DNA from: Alistipes sp.
GTDB lineage: Bacteria; Bacteroidota; Bacteroidia; Bacteroidales; Rikenellaceae
NCBI GenBank assembly: GCA_017937125.1
Contig: JAGBEH010000012.1
Span: 1-64,000, forward strand
DNA: 64,000 nt
Direction of reading: 5' to 3'
Part shown: positions 62,011 through 64,000 of the stretch, in pieces
Layout: the number at the start of each line of letters is the position of its first letter
Position numbering within the stretch: position 1 is the stretch's first letter
The notes under the pieces: generated by a model
What the model was told of the DNA's origin: nothing
Database searches by the model: none
The model's input: only the letters and a program-made list of their open reading frames with translations
Made by a program: the position numbers and the translations under genes

Positions 62011-62851
62011 TATCGGGGCGGATACCTGTCTTTTGGAGGCGGACTCGCTGCCTCTGCCGCAGGCGGCCGTGCCGTCGGCCGACAGCATTTGCGAGTTCGG
62101 GTGCAGGCATATCGATGCGGCGGAGATGTTCGGGGCGGGAAGCGTCGCCGTAGAACAAACCGCTGCGGAGCTGCCGGTGTGCGGCATCGCCGCCGACCCC
62201 GTGTTCCAGCTGCTTGCAGTAGCGGCTTTTTCGGCGTACATAATATTGGTTACCAATTATAAGCGTCTGACCCTGTCGCTTGCGGAGCAGATGTTCGGAG
62301 GCCGTCTGTCGGATGTATTCATTGCGGGACGCCGCCACGGGATAGTCCCTAAGCCGTTCATAAATTCGGCCATAGCATTAGGGTTGTTCGTTTCGACGCT
62401 TATCGTAGTGCGTTATGCCTCGGAGTGGCAGCCCGAGCGGTGGCGTCCGAGTGCCGAATGGCTCGTCCCCGTCACTATGCTGCGCGTGGCGGCGCTGTTG
62501 GCGTTCGTGGCGGCTTATCGGTATTGCGCCTTGAAAATCATAGGCCGCGTGTCGCGCGAAACGGAGTTCATAGATACGTTGGCATATGTCAAAAAGATAT
62601 GTTTCGCCGTCGCCGCGATGGTCGTAACGCCCGTATTTTTGCTCGCTGCATTGCCGTCGGGAGGCGGCACCGACGTATGGGGATACCTGCTTGCCGCGGA
62701 GTGTGCCGTTTTGGCGCTTCTGTTTCTGAAAGAGACGTTTGCTCTGTTTATGGGCAAAAAAATTCCGTTTTTGCATTGGATTTTGTACCTTTGCACCGTC
62801 GAAGCGTTTCCGCTGACGCTGGTGTGTGCTTCGATTGCGAGATGTAAGTAA
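61991..62851 (+). CDS. DUF4271 membrane protein
   Basis: This 286-residue protein has an acidic, Ala-rich N-terminus (about 1-65) and six to eight membrane helices after that. The C-terminal WILYLCTVEAFPLTLV segment is characteristic of Bacteroidota DUF4271 proteins, which commonly sit directly before hemD-like and rnpA genes. Function is unknown. Its start overlaps the kinase gene by 20 bases; a later start is possible because the first 60 residues are unusual. Confidence 0.8.
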   Translation: MIQSEHSIGADTCLLEADSLPLPQAAVPSADSICEFGCRHIDAAEMFGAGSVAVEQTAAELPVCGIAADPVFQLLAVAAFSAYIILVTNYKRLTLSLAEQMFGGRLSDVFIAGRRHGIVPKPFINSAIALGLFVSTLIVVRYASEWQPERWRPSAEWLVPVTMLRVAALLAFVAAYRYCALKIIGRVSRETEFIDTLAYVKKICFAVAAMVVTPVFLLAALPSGGGTDVWGYLLAAECAVLALLFLKETFALFMGKKIPFLHWILYLCTVEAFPLTLVCASIARCK

Positions 62852-62868
62852 TAAAAACGGTATATACA

Positions 62869-63729
62869 TTGAAGGTTAGCAAGATTTTAGTTTCACAGCC
62901 GCGCCCCGCCGTCGTCGAAAAGTCGCCGTTCTATGAACTGGCAAGCAAATACGGGCTCGAAATCGATTATTCGCCTTTGATAAAGGTCGTCGGCGTATCG
63001 TCGAAAGAGTTCCGCAGCCAGCGGGTGGATATTCTGTCGCATACTGCCGTGATTTTTACGTCGCGAACCACTATAGACAGTTTTTTCCGTATCTGCGAGG
63101 AGTCGAGGGTGACCGTGCCCGAAACGATGAAGTACATCTGTACTACCGAATCGATCGCCCTTTATCTGCAAAAGTACATCGTTTACCGTAAGCGTAAGAT
63201 ATCGTTTGCCGACGGCTCTTTCAACGGCCTTATCGAGCTTATAGTCAAGCACAAGGACGAGAAATACCTGCTCGCTTTGAGCGAACCGCACAAACCCGAG
63301 CTGCCCGAGACGCTTTCGCGGTTGAAAATATCGTTCTCGCCGGCGATTCTCGCGCGTACCGTGGCGGCCGACACCGAGGGTATCGATATGTCCTCCTACG
63401 ATATGCTGTTGCTTTACTCGCCGTGGGACGTTATGGCCATCGTCGAGAAGTTCGACAAGAAGTCGCTGCCTGCTATCGCCACCTTCGGACAGGGAACGTT
63501 GCGTGCTGCGCTGGAGGCGGGACTGGAGGTCAAGGTCGGCGCTCCGACGCCCGAGGTGCCTTCGCTCGTGAAGGGCGTGGACATTTATTGTTCGAAGATA
63601 GCCAAGGGCGAGACCGTGGAGCCGGTGACGCTTACCGAGGATGCGGGTAAGGAGGAGTTCATACGCAGCCAGCAGAATAAACTCGCCAAGAAGTCGCGGG
63701 CGCGTGCCGTGTCGGGCGACAGAAAATGA
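62869..63729 (+). CDS. hemD: uroporphyrinogen-III synthase family protein
   Basis: This 286-residue protein has the HemD bilobal fold pattern: ILVSQPRP at about 6-13, VIFTSRTTIDSFFRI near 60-74, ALSEPHKPELPETL near 140-153, and SSYDMLLLYSPWDVMAIVEKF near 182-202. It uses a TTG start 17 bases after DUF4271. A basic tail (about 262-286, NKLAKKSRARAVSGDRK) extends beyond most HemD proteins. No other tetrapyrrole gene is near, so the enzyme may serve cobamide synthesis or another role. It overlaps rnpA by four bases. Confidence 0.8.
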   Translation: MKVSKILVSQPRPAVVEKSPFYELASKYGLEIDYSPLIKVVGVSSKEFRSQRVDILSHTAVIFTSRTTIDSFFRICEESRVTVPETMKYICTTESIALYLQKYIVYRKRKISFADGSFNGLIELIVKHKDEKYLLALSEPHKPELPETLSRLKISFSPAILARTVAADTEGIDMSSYDMLLLYSPWDVMAIVEKFDKKSLPAIATFGQGTLRAALEAGLEVKVGAPTPEVPSLVKGVDIYCSKIAKGETVEPVTLTEDAGKEEFIRSQQNKLAKKSRARAVSGDRK

Positions 63730-64000
63730 AGATGTCGGATTTCGGACTTCCATATGCCGAGCGGCTGCGTTCGTTCGGGGCTGTGCGCCGCCTGTTTTCG
63801 AGCGGCAGCGGCGGGTTCGTATATCCGTTCCGATATGTGGTCTTCGCCGAACCCGACGACCGTTTTTCCGTCGAGGTGCTTTTCTCGGTGCCGAAGCGCA
63901 ACCACAAGCGCGCCAATGTCCGCAACCTGCTGCGCCGCCGTACGAAGGAGGCATACAGGCTCAACAAGAGCATAATTTATGATGCCGGCAAGTCGGCGGC
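63726..64000 (+). CDS. rnpA: ribonuclease P protein component (partial, runs off right end)
   Basis: RnpA is the protein cofactor of RNase P, which trims tRNA 5' ends. The first 91 codons are present. The signature RNR motif is visible as KRNHKRANVRNLLRRRTKEAYR (in parts, about residues 57-78), with the preceding FSVEVLFSVPKR strand. The ATG overlaps the hemD-like stop by ATGA. The 3' end lies outside the window. Confidence 0.93.
   Translation, partial: MKMSDFGLPYAERLRSFGAVRRLFSSGSGGFVYPFRYVVFAEPDDRFSVEVLFSVPKRNHKRANVRNLLRRRTKEAYRLNKSIIYDAGKSA

Overview
The window looks like chromosomal DNA of a GC-rich member of the order Bacteroidales, most likely Alistipes or a close relative (Rikenellaceae). 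The evidence is several promoters of the Bacteroidota type (TTTG, 19-20 bases, TAnnTTTG), an S46 dipeptidyl-peptidase, DUF3575, fimbrillin-like and DUF4271 proteins, and a Bacteroidota-style cell-wall cluster. The genus is an inference from family content and base composition. I saw no tRNA, rRNA, CRISPR array, insertion sequence or prophage.

Layout. 1-579: hairpin-rich non-coding DNA. 580-5161: purD, folD, then a short-chain dehydrogenase with an adjoining class-3 aldehyde dehydrogenase. 5258-11724: envelope genes (PepSY-like protein, large Gly-linker lipoprotein, GDPD phosphodiesterase, patatin/beta-barrel protein). 11939-18654: a tight operon pheS, TPR lipoprotein, envC-like, ybeY, mnmG. 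This mnmG carries an in-frame tandem-repeat insertion of about 120 residues. 18709-19511: three parS-like palindromes. 19019-25308: ilvE and metG (minus), sppA and mrp (plus). 25309-25675: an AT-rich gene-free gap with DnaA-box-like motifs, near which base skew changes sign; this is my candidate oriC. 25676-26611: nadA. 26893-37518: a five-gene fimbria-like surface operon with three mosaic paralogues. 37875-44790: esterase, a 6S-like structured RNA gene (minus), DPP7-type peptidase, folC and lnt (minus). 45116-54178: part of the dcw cluster (rsmH, ftsL, ftsI, murE, mraY, murD, ftsW). 54181-56020: S4 protein, pth, rplY. 56349-64000: LysE-type transporter, cmk, ispH, small membrane protein, S41 protease, orphan histidine kinase, DUF4271 protein, hemD-like gene and the start of rnpA.

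How it fits together. mnmG, parS and the skew switch all lie within about 10 kb, so the window probably spans the replication origin. Right of the candidate origin nearly all genes run rightward, on the inferred leading strand. The most distinctive accessory region is the surface operon. Its three large lipoproteins share a nearly identical N-terminal module (with blocks of perfect DNA identity) but carry unrelated beta-helix-like C-termini. Long G or C runs (9-10 bases) lie in this operon and in the Gly-linker lipoprotein gene, which suggests slipped-strand phase variation of surface proteins.
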